Source: Streptomyces sp. SID12488
GTDB lineage: Bacteria > Actinomycetota > Actinomycetes > Streptomycetales > Streptomycetaceae
DNA: 49,644 nucleotides
Assembly (NCBI RefSeq): GCF_010548275.1
Contig: NZ_JAAGLT010000045.1
Location: 1 to 49,644, forward strand
Direction of reading: 5' to 3'
Shown here: one piece after another, positions 34,248 through 42,974 of the stretch
Layout: each line of letters starts with the position of its first letter
Numbering within the stretch: the stretch's first letter is position 1
Made by a program: the position numbers and the translations under genes
The notes under the pieces: generated by a model
Told to the model about the DNA's origin: nothing
Seen by the model: the letters and a program-made list of their open reading frames with translations, nothing else
Database searches by the model: none

Positions 34248-35315
34248 CTACCAGCGCAGCAGGACGAGTTCGCAGGCGAAGCCAGGCCCCATCGCCAGCA
34301 GTACACCCGGCGTGCCGGGCGGCGGGCGGCGTTGGGCCAGGGTGTCGCGCAGTACGTGGAGCACCGATGCCGAGGACAGGTTGCCGACGTCGGCCAGGTG
34401 ACGCCAGGTCACATCGAGTGCGTCGTCGGGGAGGTCGAGGGCTTCGGTGACGGCTTCCAGGACCTTGGGACCGCCGGGGTGGCAGACCCAGGCGGACACG
34501 TCCTGCGGCTTGATCCCGTGGTCGCCCAGGAACCCCTCGACGTCATCGGCGAGGTATCGGCGCACCACATCGGGGACCTGCGGGTCGAGGACGACCTGGA
34601 AGCCGGTGTCCTTGATGTCCCAGCCCATGACACGTCCGGTGTCCGGATACAGGTGGCTGCGGGTGTCCACGATGGTCGGGCCGGCGGTCTGTTCCGGGTG
34701 GCCCGCGCGGTTCGCACCGTAGGCGACGACCGCGGCGGCGCCGTCGCCGAACAGCCCGGTGGCGACCAGGTTGGCCATGGAGGCGTCGTTGCGCTGAAAG
34801 GTGAGGGAGCAGAGCTCGACCGAGAGCAGCACCGCCACGTGCTCGGGCCGGCCCAGCAGGTAGTCGTGCATACGGGCCAGGCCGGCGGCGCCACCGGCAC
34901 AGCCCAGGCCGAACAGGGGCAGCCGTTTGACGTCCGGCCGCAGTCCGAGGCGGCCGACCAGCCGTGCGTCGATCGAGGGGGTGGCGATGCCGGTGACGGA
35001 GGTGAAGATCAGCAGGTCCACGTCGGCGGCGGTCAGGCCGGCCGTGTGCAGAGCGCCTTGGACGGCGTCGGCGCCCAGGTCGGTGGCAGCGGTGATGAAG
35101 ACATCGTTGGAGGCGCCGAATCCGTCCAGTTCCCCGTAGCGTTCGAGCGGCAGCGTCATGTGACGTGAGCCGACCTTCGCGCTGCGGTGCAGCCGGTCCA
35201 GGACCCCGCGGTCAGTTCCCTCGGGCAGGCAGGTACGGGCCACCATGTCGGTGATCTCGGACTGGGTGCGACGGTGCGGTGCCAGGCCACCGTGAACTGC
35301 GGCGATCCGCGTCAT
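34248..35315 (-). CDS. Type III polyketide synthase (chalcone/stilbene synthase family)
   Basis: A 355-aa homodimeric-type enzyme with the thiolase fold. The catalytic triad is complete: Cys139 (FGLGCAGGAAG), His279 (VCHPGGPKV) and Asn312 (DVGNLSSASVL). The C-terminal GPGFACELVLLRW matches the family end. It condenses malonyl-CoA units on an acyl starter; the gene order PKS, methyltransferase, flavoprotein matches the alkylresorcinol operon srsABC of S. griseus, so a fatty-acyl-primed phenolic lipid or pyrone is the best guess. The ATG at 35315 has GGGAACC upstream. First gene of the operon, divergent from the UbiA gene. Confidence 0.93.
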   Translation of the reverse strand: MTRIAAVHGGLAPHRRTQSEITDMVARTCLPEGTDRGVLDRLHRSAKVGSRHMTLPLERYGELDGFGASNDVFITAATDLGADAVQGALHTAGLTAADVDLLIFTSVTGIATPSIDARLVGRLGLRPDVKRLPLFGLGCAGGAAGLARMHDYLLGRPEHVAVLLSVELCSLTFQRNDASMANLVATGLFGDGAAAVVAYGANRAGHPEQTAGPTIVDTRSHLYPDTGRVMGWDIKDTGFQVVLDPQVPDVVRRYLADDVEGFLGDHGIKPQDVSAWVCHPGGPKVLEAVTEALDLPDDALDVTWRHLADVGNLSSASVLHVLRDTLAQRRPPPGTPGVLLAMGPGFACELVLLRW

Positions 35316-35462
35316 AGGGTTCCCGTCCGGTTACCGACTGGGGGAGTTGCTCCCCACGTGTTCCCCGGACCGGGGCTTCGACACCAGGGATCGCCCGTCT
35401 GGCTGTTCGTCACGGGGCACGTGTGCCAGCCGGGAGGGGTCCGGGCGCCTACCATCGGCCGG
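35316..35462. promoter_or_regulatory. Divergent promoter region of PKS operon and UbiA gene
   Basis: 147 bases separating the PKS start and the UbiA start. Both transcripts should begin here. No clear operator or consensus promoter was recognised. Confidence 0.45.
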
Positions 35463-36332
35463 GTGGGCACTCCCGAGCAGTCGACGACCGGCGCCCCTGA
35501 GACGAGTTGGGCCGCCCGGGTGGCTGGTCTGGCCGGGGCGTGCCACCCCGGGCCCGTCGTGGCGGTCACCGCCTTGATGGCAGCGCTCGCCGTCACCGCG
35601 GGCCAGGGCGCCGCGCGTTGTGTCCTGACCGCCGCCGCCGTGCTGACCGGGCAGTTGTCCGTCGGTTGGTGCAACGACGCGTTCGACGCGCGCCGGGACA
35701 TCGTCGCCGGCCGCCGGGGCAAACCCGTCGTCGACGGCACGGTCGGTGTGACGGAGGTGTGGGTGGCCGCGTATGCAGCGCTGGCGCTCTGCGTGCCGTT
35801 GTCGTTGGCCTGTGGTCTGTGGGCGGGCGCCGTTCACCTGGCCGGGGTGGCGGCGGCATGGGCGTACGACCTGCGGCTGAAGGCGACAGCGTGGTCCTGG
35901 GCACCTTACGCAGTGGGCTTCGCCGGCCTCCCGGCGTTCGTCGCGCTGGGCTTGCCGGGGCAGCCATGGCCGGCCTGGTGGGTTGTCACCGCCGGGGCGT
36001 TGTTGGGGGTTGGCGCCCATCTGGGTGACGCACTGCCGGACATTCGTGGGGATCTGGCGATGGGCGTGCGGGGATGGCCGCAGCGGCTGGGCCCGGACCG
36101 CGCACTGTTGCTCTTGCCGGTGCCGCTGGTGGCAGCGTCCGCGGTCCTGGTGCTGGGGCCCGCCGGGCCACCCGGCAGTTGGGGAGTGGCGGCGCTCGTG
36201 GTGACCGCTCTGATCGCAGTGGCGGGGACGGTGCTGGGACGCCGCTGGGAGCGCTTGGCGTTCGCGGCAGCGGTCGCCGTGGCAGTGGTGGACGTGACGT
36301 TGCTGCTGGTAAGCGGCACCGGGATCGCCTGA
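35463..36332 (+). CDS. UbiA-family prenyltransferase
   Basis: A 289-aa membrane protein with 7-9 hydrophobic helices. Both Asp-rich, Mg-diphosphate-binding motifs are present: NDAFDARRD (residues 71-79) and DALPDIRGD (189-197). UbiA enzymes move an isoprenyl group from its diphosphate to an aromatic or similar acceptor. Placement divergent from a type III PKS suggests that the PKS product is the acceptor, giving a prenylated phenol or quinone-like meroterpenoid (inference). The GTG at 35463 is the best start; the upstream frame is not membrane-like. The ribosome binding site is weak. Confidence 0.85.
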   Translation: MGTPEQSTTGAPETSWAARVAGLAGACHPGPVVAVTALMAALAVTAGQGAARCVLTAAAVLTGQLSVGWCNDAFDARRDIVAGRRGKPVVDGTVGVTEVWVAAYAALALCVPLSLACGLWAGAVHLAGVAAAWAYDLRLKATAWSWAPYAVGFAGLPAFVALGLPGQPWPAWWVVTAGALLGVGAHLGDALPDIRGDLAMGVRGWPQRLGPDRALLLLPVPLVAASAVLVLGPAGPPGSWGVAALVVTALIAVAGTVLGRRWERLAFAAAVAVAVVDVTLLLVSGTGIA

Positions 36333-36389
36333 CCACGCAGGGGATCGTGATGCTGTCGCGGATCTGCCGCCGGTGTTCAGGACAGTCGG

Positions 36390-37130
36390 ACGCTCCTGCG
36401 TAAGGCGGCCAAGCATTTCGCCGGGGAGACGAACTGGGGAGGAGCCGCTTCCAGTTCGTTGACGGCGGGAGGACGAGGTCCCGGCCGAGGTGATCCGCGA
36501 GGTCGACGGCGAGTCCGACGGCGCTTACGGCCCCCCGCGCGTGACTGCCGAGCTCCGCGAGAAAGGGCGGAGGATCAATGAGAAGGGGGGGCGCCCGGAT
36601 CATGCGGACGTTCTCCATCACTGGCATCCGCCTGCGCAGACGCGTACGCACCACCATCCCGGACCCGGCAGCTTCGCCGGTTCCGGACCTGTTCCAGCGG
36701 GTCTTCACCGCCACCGAGCCGGTGCGCAAATACATGGGCGACATCACGTATTTCCCGCTCGCAGGCGCGGAGTTCCTCTATCTGGCGACCGTTACTGGAC
36801 AGCTTCAGCCGTAAGGTCGTCGGTTGGTCCATCGCCGACCACATGCGCACCGGCCGGGTCGCCGACGTACTGCGGATGGCGGCCTCGACCCGTGGCCGTC
36901 TGGACGGTGCTGTGTTCTACTCCGACCACCGGGCCCATACGGGTCCCGGGCCTTCGGCGGCCTCTGCGACCAGCCATGGGTCACACGGTCGATGGGTGCG
37001 GGTGGTACCAGCGCGGACAACGCGGCCTGCGTAAGCTTCCACGCCTCCCTGAATCGCGAGACCCTCCAGGGTGCCCACGACTACGGCGACGCCGACACCC
37101 CACCGCTAAACTCACGCTCGCCGCGTGATC
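36390..37130 (+). pseudogene. IS3-family transposase (orfA end plus orfB), multiply frameshifted
   Basis: Segments in different frames together spell an IS3 OrfB: KHFAGETNWG (end of the OrfA region), VIREVDGESDGAYGPPRVTA, RIMRTFSITGIRLRRRVRTT, KYMGDITYFPLAGAEFLYLA (first catalytic Asp), VVGWSIADHMRTGRV, and SADNAACVSFHASLNRETLQ (the DDE Glu zone, where Glu would follow CVSF). At least three frameshifts. The end is truncated after GAHDYGDA near 37100. Inactive. Confidence 0.8.
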
Positions 37131-37170
37131 AGTAACCGCGTGCCCACCTTCACGGGGGAAGGCCCGATCG

Positions 37171-38199
37171 TTGATGACACAGGATTCCGTATCGAACCAA
37201 CCGGTGCGTCTCGATGAAGTGCACACTTTGGGCCAGTTTCATCGGCTGCAGCAGCAAGCGCAGCGTGTTGACTTCCCGGACGCCCCTTCGTCCTGCCGGA
37301 AGGCCTTCCTTGGGCAGATGATCCATCCGAGACCCGGAAACTCCGTGCTGGCCTGGGGCGCGTGGGTGGGCGGTCGGCCGGTGGGAGTGTGCGCGATCGG
37401 TGTGCCACGAGCCGACCAGCGACTAGCTGCGGATGTCCTGCACTTCGTCGTCCATCCGGATGTCCGTCGGCGAGGTGTCGGTGGTCGGCTCCTGGCTACG
37501 GCCACTCACCATCTGGCCGGACTCGGCCTCCAGAAGTTGACTGTCTTCACGTCCGGCCCGGCGGACGGCGCGGGCCCCGGCGATGCGTTCGCTGATGCCA
37601 CCGGGGCAGTGCGCATGTTGCGATATCAGCGGATGTCCCTGCTGGTAGACCCGTCGCCCAGGCCGACCACCGACGGTGAAATCAGTATTGGATATGAGCT
37701 ATTGCATTGGCGTGGTGGCGTCCCCTCGAAGCATCGGGCAGCGTTTGCCGAGATGTCGTCCCGCCTCGCGGCGGAGGAAGCGGCGCGTTCCAGCGCCAGT
37801 CAGACACCTGAAAACTTCGACGAGGAAAAGGTCCAGGCGCTTTACGCCGCCCTCGAAGTGTGGGGTTACCGCACCTATCTGACCGCCGTACGGCACCGGG
37901 ACACCGGCCTGCTGGTCGGATACTCGGCGCTTGGCATGGCCGACTCGCACAAGCAGCATGCGAGCCAGTGGGACACCATCGTGCTCCCGTCCCACCGCGG
38001 CCGGGGCCTGGGCGCAGTCCTCAAACGCGCGAACCTTTCGTGGACCATTCACCATGAGCCCGAGCTGACGACCGTGGCAACATGGAACGCCGCCGGGAAC
38101 GCGGCAATGCTGCACGTCAACGAATCGTGTGGGTTCCGGGTCGACCAGAGCGGAGCACTGCGGGAATGGACCCTTCCTGTGAAGCTGTCGGAGTGCTGA
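37171..38199 (+). CDS. Double-GNAT acetyltransferase
   Basis: A 342-aa protein with two GNAT halves. The first has the CoA loop VVHPDVRRRGVGGRLL (about residues 91-106); the second has VLPSHRGRGLGAVLKRANL near residue 270, followed by NAAGNAAMLHVNESCGF. Double-GNAT proteins such as MshD make mycothiol, but the sequence here does not carry enough to claim that; other members acetylate amines or antibiotics. Start ATG at 37171 (a second ATG follows directly). GGGGGAAGG lies 13 bases upstream. Intact despite flanking IS debris. Confidence 0.85.
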   Translation: MMTQDSVSNQPVRLDEVHTLGQFHRLQQQAQRVDFPDAPSSCRKAFLGQMIHPRPGNSVLAWGAWVGGRPVGVCAIGVPRADQRLAADVLHFVVHPDVRRRGVGGRLLATATHHLAGLGLQKLTVFTSGPADGAGPGDAFADATGAVRMLRYQRMSLLVDPSPRPTTDGEISIGYELLHWRGGVPSKHRAAFAEMSSRLAAEEAARSSASQTPENFDEEKVQALYAALEVWGYRTYLTAVRHRDTGLLVGYSALGMADSHKQHASQWDTIVLPSHRGRGLGAVLKRANLSWTIHHEPELTTVATWNAAGNAAMLHVNESCGFRVDQSGALREWTLPVKLSEC

Positions 38200-38234
38200 T
38201 GCTGGAGGGCGTCTGAAATGCCTGTGTGCGGGCT

Positions 38235-38360
38235 GGTCTTACGAGGCGGCGCAAGAGGAGCACGGCCATGGAGAGGTAGATGGCGATCTCGAGCAGACGC
38301 GCAGGCATTCGTAGTCCTATGACAGGCGGTGGCACCGCCCCAGCCAGGCGAATGTCCGCT
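38235..38360 (-). mobile_element. IS5-family transposase C-terminal remnant
   Basis: On the minus strand, DVERTFAWLGRCHRLS (with a stop just after) in one frame and LLEIAIYLSMAVLLLRRLV in another match the last 45 residues of IS5-group transposases, including the catalytic Glu zone. One frameshift and one stop. It abuts a CHAT fragment. Confidence 0.65.
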
Positions 38361-38364
38361 CCAC

Positions 38365-38590
38365 GTCGGCGGATCAGGCGGTCTTCACAGGCCGAAAGGT
38401 TGGCGAGCTGGGCGCGGTCCAAACCGCAGCGACGCGAGTGAGCCGTGGGTGGGCGGGCGGGCGCTGCGGTCGCGCAGCAGCAGGCGGCTGTGAGTTGGGT
38501 CGGCGGGATCGCTGAGACCGTGGCACGCGAAGTGGGCGATGGCTTGGTGCGGCAGTAGATCGAGGACCTTGGCGCCGGTCGGGCGGGGTG
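38365..38590 (-). pseudogene. CHAT-domain (caspase-like) protein, remnant
   Basis: The minus strand encodes LPHQAIAHFACHGLSDPADP with the catalytic His motif (ACHG), then LLLRDRSARPPTHGSLASL, and in a shifted frame LDRAQLANLSACE, the catalytic Cys motif (SAC). Thus both CHAT active-site motifs survive but a frameshift separates them, and the N-terminal repeats and the end are missing. CHAT proteases often act with TPR or NB-ARC partners in signalling or defence. The downstream end is replaced by IS5 sequence. Confidence 0.7.
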
Positions 38591-38702
38591 ACGGAGCCGA
38601 GTGTTCTCTGCCACCTTGATGAAACGGAGTGGCCCGCGCGGACATGCATGGCGTCACAGCGGACAGGAGACGCTTTCCTTGCTCTCCATCTAAGGCGGCA
38701 CC

Positions 38703-39575
38703 GTGACATCCTCCCCGAGCGCCCCCGCAAGAACTGCCTTTGCCGTGCGGGCAGCCGAGGCCGGCGATGATCTGCCGTGGATCGAGGACGGGAGCAAGGT
38801 TGCTCCGACGGACGCGCGGGCATTGTCCAGGTTGTTCCTGGACCGGCTGCAGGTCCTGGAGGAAGGCACCCGTGAGTACCAGTACGCCCGCAATACGCTG
38901 ATCGAGATGAACCTCTCTCTGGTCGGCTTCGCCGCGCGCCGGTTCCGCAACCGGGGCAGCGGTGAGATGGAGGACGTGATACAGGTCGGCACGATCGGCC
39001 TGATCAAGGCCATCGACCGGTTCGACCTGTCGCGTGGGGTTGAGTTCACCTCCTTCGCGATCCCCTACATCGTCGGCGAGATCAAACGATTCTTCCGCGA
39101 CACCACCTGGGCCGTCCACGTCCCCCGGCGTCTGCAGGAACTGCGTGTCACGCTCGCCAGGAGCAAAGAAGCTCTCGCAATTGTGCTGAACCGACAGCCC
39201 ACGGTGAAAGAGCTCGCGGCCGATCTGAACCTGACCGAGGAAGAGGTCATCGAGGGCCTCGTCGCCTCGAACGGCTATATCGCCGGTTCTATCGATACTC
39301 CCGGCAGCGACGACGAGTCCGATGCCAAGGGACCGCGGTACGCAGAGACCATGGGTGAAGTCGACCCCGCCCTGGACCTGTTCGAGGACCTGCACGCGCT
39401 CGCCCCACTGCTGCAGCAGCTCGACGACCGGGAACGGTACCTCCTGGAGATGCGTTTCGGCCTGGAGATGACCCAGGCCGACATCGGCCGTGAACTCGGC
39501 GTGTCGCAGATGCACGTCTCGCGCCTCCTCTCACGCACCCTCACCAAACTCCGCGTCGGGCTGCTGAGCGTATGA
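38703..39575 (+). CDS. RNA polymerase sigma factor, SigB/SigF/SigG subfamily
   Basis: A 290-aa group 3 sigma factor. Region 2 includes NLSLVGFAARRFRNRG and DVIQVGTIGLIKAIDRFDLS, then GVEFTSFAIPYIVGEIKRFF. Region 3 is about residues 125-190, and region 4 has RYLLEMRFGLEMTQADIGRE with LGVSQMHVSRLLSRTL. The family directs general-stress and sporulation genes and is usually held by an anti-sigma factor, but no anti-sigma gene is adjacent. The start is GTG at 38703, after AAGGCGG. A companion gene follows 53 bases downstream. Confidence 0.93.
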   Translation: MTSSPSAPARTAFAVRAAEAGDDLPWIEDGSKVAPTDARALSRLFLDRLQVLEEGTREYQYARNTLIEMNLSLVGFAARRFRNRGSGEMEDVIQVGTIGLIKAIDRFDLSRGVEFTSFAIPYIVGEIKRFFRDTTWAVHVPRRLQELRVTLARSKEALAIVLNRQPTVKELAADLNLTEEEVIEGLVASNGYIAGSIDTPGSDDESDAKGPRYAETMGEVDPALDLFEDLHALAPLLQQLDDRERYLLEMRFGLEMTQADIGRELGVSQMHVSRLLSRTLTKLRVGLLSV

Positions 39576-39627
39576 GTGACCGCCCAATCTCACACTCATC
39601 CGCACCGTATCGAAAGGACCGCCGAGC

Positions 39628-40059
39628 ATGAACGCCGAACAGGACCCTCTTCACCAGCCCTCCGCGCCGATAGTGATCGAGCCGGTGGTGGATCTGCAGC
39701 TGCAGATGCTGATCCGACTGATCGGGCAGGACGCAGAGGCAGCCCTGCCGCTGACACTGGTCGTGGCAGGCGGGTTCCTGTACGGCGACTTGATCTCCCA
39801 CGAAGCATGGACGGCCGAGTGGGCGCGCAGCCTGCGCACAACCGATGGCCCTGGCGCTGCACTGCTGGAACGATTTCCTGAGCAGGTGGACCAGGCCGTC
39901 GCGGACAAGCAGGGGCACCCGGCTCCGCAACGGCTGCCCCAGTGGATCCACCTGCGTGATGCCATCGGCCTCACAGGGGCACGTAGGCCGCTCCGTATGC
40001 CGCTGTGGCGGGGCCGACTCGCTGACGTGTCGGGTTGGTCCTTGGGCAGACCCGACTGA
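39628..40059 (+). CDS. Conserved hypothetical protein downstream of sigma factor
   Basis: A 143-aa soluble protein starting MNAEQDPLHQPSAPIVIEPV, with LPLTLVVAGGFLYGDLISHE and a basic C-terminus (RRPLRMPLWRGRLADVSGWS). I recall closely similar proteins in Streptomyces but no known function. A clear AAAGGA ribosome binding site precedes the ATG. The 53-base gap to the sigma gene and the same strand suggest co-transcription, so a link to the stress sigma factor is likely (inference). Confidence 0.75.
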   Translation: MNAEQDPLHQPSAPIVIEPVVDLQLQMLIRLIGQDAEAALPLTLVVAGGFLYGDLISHEAWTAEWARSLRTTDGPGAALLERFPEQVDQAVADKQGHPAPQRLPQWIHLRDAIGLTGARRPLRMPLWRGRLADVSGWSLGRPD

Positions 40060-40301
40060 GCGCGCTGTGCGGAGTGTTCGACGCCGAAGACGGCCGCCCG
40101 GCCAACGGGATCGACGGACACCAGCGCAAGGCCAGGCATATGTCCCACGACGTGGGGCCCTATGGGTTTCGCCAAGTTGATGGGGCGGCCCGGGATTAGT
40201 GGGAGGTGCCATCACTGAGCTTCGCGAAGAGCACCTCGGCTCGTTGTCTCGCGAGGCAGAGTAGCGCTCGGGTGCAGTGCCTTCCCTGGCTGGTCTTCTT
40301 G
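40060..40301. other. Intergenic, no gene seen
   Basis: Between convergent genes. No long stem-loop recognised. Confidence 0.4.
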
Positions 40302-40727
40302 TTATCGAACTCGGAGAAGGACGACCCCGCCGACGTTCCATGCCCAGTCGTACGGGGTGCCGTCCACCCCGCAGCGGATCTGGTGCAGGCGCAGAAGCTT
40401 GTGGTCCACGATCCCGTCGAGGGGCTGGAACACGCCCAGGCCCAGGAGGAATCCGGCCCAGGCGTGGGCGTCGGCCAGGGCCCGTCGGCGGCGCAGATCA
40501 GCGTAGAGAAACAATCCGGCGACGAGGGCCAGCACCTCACTTGTAGCCAGCAGGGCGTCGGAGAGCAGGCCCACACGGTTGGTGGAACGGTCGTAGAAGT
40601 GGTGCCGTCCCAGGAGCTGGTGGAAGACGATCTCGTCCACCGCGGCCATGCCGATCAGGGCGCACACGGCAAGAGACCTGCGGGGCTCCGGACACGGATG
40701 GGAGCAAGGTGCAGAGGGCTGAATCAC
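40302..40727 (-). CDS. DUF2243 family membrane protein
   Basis: A 141-aa protein with about four hydrophobic helices. Signature of the family: DEIVFHQLLGRHHFYDRSTN and GLLSDALLATSEVLALVAGL, then LGVFQPLDGIVDHKLLRLHQ. The conserved His residues suggest metal or heme handling in the membrane, though the biochemical function is unknown. I chose a GTG at 40727 (VIQPSAPCSHP). The frame is open far upstream, but that part is unrelated low-complexity sequence. No close partner on the strand. Confidence 0.75.
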   Translation of the reverse strand: MIQPSAPCSHPCPEPRRSLAVCALIGMAAVDEIVFHQLLGRHHFYDRSTNRVGLLSDALLATSEVLALVAGLFLYADLRRRRALADAHAWAGFLLGLGVFQPLDGIVDHKLLRLHQIRCGVDGTPYDWAWNVGGVVLLRVR

Positions 40728-40999
40728 TCGTGGCAACTCTCGCTCGGATTCCGGCAAGGATTGCCGACCAGTACGGCGAGAGGCGACGTGACGATGCTCG
40801 GCGAGAAGGTCGAGCAGGTAGTCATGGAGCGTGCCGCGCGGACATGATCCTGGACGTCGGCTGACGGGGCCGGCAGCTGTCGCGTGCAGTCGGTTCGTTG
40901 TGTTCGGGAACAAGCGTGGCGACGCCCGCCGATTCGTTTGGCGTCCACGCAAGGGGAACCCGGCTGCCCATGAGCTCAAAACCTCGTCGCCGTCTGCTC

Positions 41000-41854
41000 G
41001 GCAGAACCGGACCCTGTGGCTACTGGACCGCCTGGAACGTGAGCCGCGTGCCGATGCGGTGATCGACGCGCTCCTGTCGGCAATACGGTCCCTACCGCTG
41101 GGGCGGGCCGGGATGTGCTGCACGGCAGGTGGCTGGGGCATCCGGTCCATCCGCTGTTGGTGCAGGTGCCCACCGGCAGCTGGTTGTCCGCGGCAGTACT
41201 GGACCTGCGCCCCGGCCGCTCCCGCGAGGCGGGCCTGCTGGTCGGAGTCGGGCTGGCCGCGGCCGTACCTGCGGCACTGACCGGCGCGGTCGACTGGGCG
41301 GAGCTGCACCGTCCGCAGCGGCGTGTCGGGCTGGTGCATGCCGTTTCCAACACGGTGGCCGTCGGAGTGTACGCGGCCTCGCTCGCCTGCCGGCTCAAGG
41401 GACACACCACGGCAGGCCGGACGTACGGTTTCCTGGGCCTGACGGCGGTCTGACTCGGCGGCATGCTGGGCGGTCACATGGCGTACCGCCAGGCGTCCGG
41501 CGCCAACCACGCCGAGTTCCCGGCCGGTCAGCCGGGACGGCGCAGCGTGGACGACGTGCCGGTCCTGGTGGTACGCGAGCCGGGCGGGACGATTCACGCG
41601 CTGGCCGAGCGGTGCCGTCATCTCTCTGGACCGCTGTCCGAGGGCACGATCGCGGACGGATGTGTCGAGTGCCCCTGGCACGGCAGCGTCTTCGGCTCTC
41701 GGACGGCTGGAACGTGCGCGGTCCCGCCACCGCGCCCCAGCCTGCCTTCGACACCCGGATCGTCGATGGGCACCTTGAGGTGTGCCTGCGCCAACAGGAA
41801 CGGGAAGCGCACGTGACCAACGGTGGGAAGACGGAGCGGGAGACAAGCGGATAG
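41000..41854 (+). pseudogene. DUF2231-Rieske [2Fe-2S] protein, multiple lesions
   Basis: Together the frames spell a membrane DUF2231 domain (LLDRLEREPRADAVIDALLS; VLHGRWLGHPVHPLLVQVPT; VGLVHAVSNTVAVGVYAASL) followed by a Rieske domain with both ligand pairs (CRHLSGPLSEG and CPWHGSVF). Lesions: a frameshift near 41100, an in-frame TGA at 41451-41453, and a frameshift near 41697, after which RLSDGWNVRGPATAPQPAFD continues to 41854. An electron-transfer protein that has lost function. Confidence 0.75.
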
Positions 41855-42226
41855 GGAGCGGGTACGGGCCATGGGCACGGCAACTGACACCCAGTTCGCG
41901 GCTCAGTCGACTACTGAGCAAGGCATCGGTGACCACTCCGCTTCGGGGCCGGGGCGGACGCGGCGCTGGTGGACAAGACCACCAGCGAATGATCGTGGGC
42001 AGACGCAGGGATCCGACGGCGGCGTAGGACGCATCTACTGAGCAGGCAGGCAATCGGTGGGCTGAGACTGAGACTGCGAATGCCTGGGCCGCGTCGGTGC
42101 CGCGTCGCGGTCCGTCCATCACCTTGCAGGCACCGTGCGCGACCGCGATCATGTGCGCAACCTCTGTCATCTTCGTCCGGTCCAAGGGCCTTTTGACCGG
42201 TGGGCCGCGTACCCGGGCCGGGCTCC
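41855..42226. other. No recognisable gene
   Basis: 370 bases. Short frames only, such as a minus-strand MTEVAHMIAVAHGACKVMDG piece, which I cannot place. Confidence 0.35.
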
Positions 42227-42865
42227 TCACTCCGGAACGAGTTCCACCGTCGTTGTTACCTGGGTGAGGGCGGGTTTCCGCGGCACAGAGCCGAACCCGA
42301 ACCGCACGGGCGGATCGACCGGTGCCAATGCACCGAGGTCGCTGCCCTCGAACACCGCCGACATGGCACGGATCGGCCGCAGATCACGGGCGCCGTACCA
42401 CTCCCTGCGGCCCCCGCCAGCACTGCCACGGGTCCGCACGCCGGGCAGTAGTGCACGGGCGGGAAAGGCTGTGAGCGCGCTCCACGCCGGACGACGGGCG
42501 AGGGCACCGGGCACGGCACACAGCAAGAGCCCCAGAAGTCCTCGCCGACCGGTGGTGAAGCGCAGGGCGAGGGAGCCTGCGGTGACTGTCCAGGCGTGTC
42601 CGTCGACGCTCACCTGGACCGGAACGACACGCACGGTGTCGAAGACGTAAGTTCCGCTGACGAAGTCCGCCGTCTCCCGCGTGGGGGCCATGAGCACGCG
42701 TTCCCCATCGGCCCGCTCCAGCATCACATCGCTGAACGGTCCGAAGGGCGACCGAGGCCAGTGTCCAAGCACCACACGCGTCCCGGAGGACGTGCCCAGG
42801 CCAGCGATCCAGCCGTCGAAGCGCAGTCGCGAACGCTGCCGTGTTGCGCCCAGAATCCGGCTCAT
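42227..42865 (-). CDS. Conserved hypothetical protein (SRILGAT-type)
   Basis: A 212-aa protein starting MSRILGATRQRSRLRFDGWI, then GTRVVLGHWPRSPFGPFSDV, APTRETADFVSGTYVFDTVR and a long polar C-terminal half ending FGSVPRKPALTQVTTTVELV. I recall related actinobacterial proteins of unknown function. There is one moderately hydrophobic stretch near LLGLLLCAVPGALA. The ATG at 42865 is preceded by GGAGTTGGAGCCG, a good ribosome binding site; the longer upstream frame belongs to a pseudogene. Beta-rich, probably soluble. Confidence 0.7.
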   Translation of the reverse strand: MSRILGATRQRSRLRFDGWIAGLGTSSGTRVVLGHWPRSPFGPFSDVMLERADGERVLMAPTRETADFVSGTYVFDTVRVVPVQVSVDGHAWTVTAGSLALRFTTGRRGLLGLLLCAVPGALARRPAWSALTAFPARALLPGVRTRGSAGGGRREWYGARDLRPIRAMSAVFEGSDLGALAPVDPPVRFGFGSVPRKPALTQVTTTVELVPE

Positions 42866-42974
42866 CGGCTCCAACTCCTGGTTGTTGGTCCAACGGGCCG
42901 GGAGAACCTCCGGCGCTCGCATCCGGTCGTCATGTCGAGTCACGTCCAGCCTCCGACTCACAGGGCAGGGAGAG

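Noticed and set aside
36082..36332. Second gene at the UbiA 3' end
   Set aside because: Alternate frames there are Arg/Gly-rich shadows; the UbiA frame holds the last membrane helices.
40728..42230. 500-codon upstream extension of the DUF2243 frame
   Set aside because: Overlaps the Rieske pseudogene antisense; low-complexity sequence without helices or motifs.
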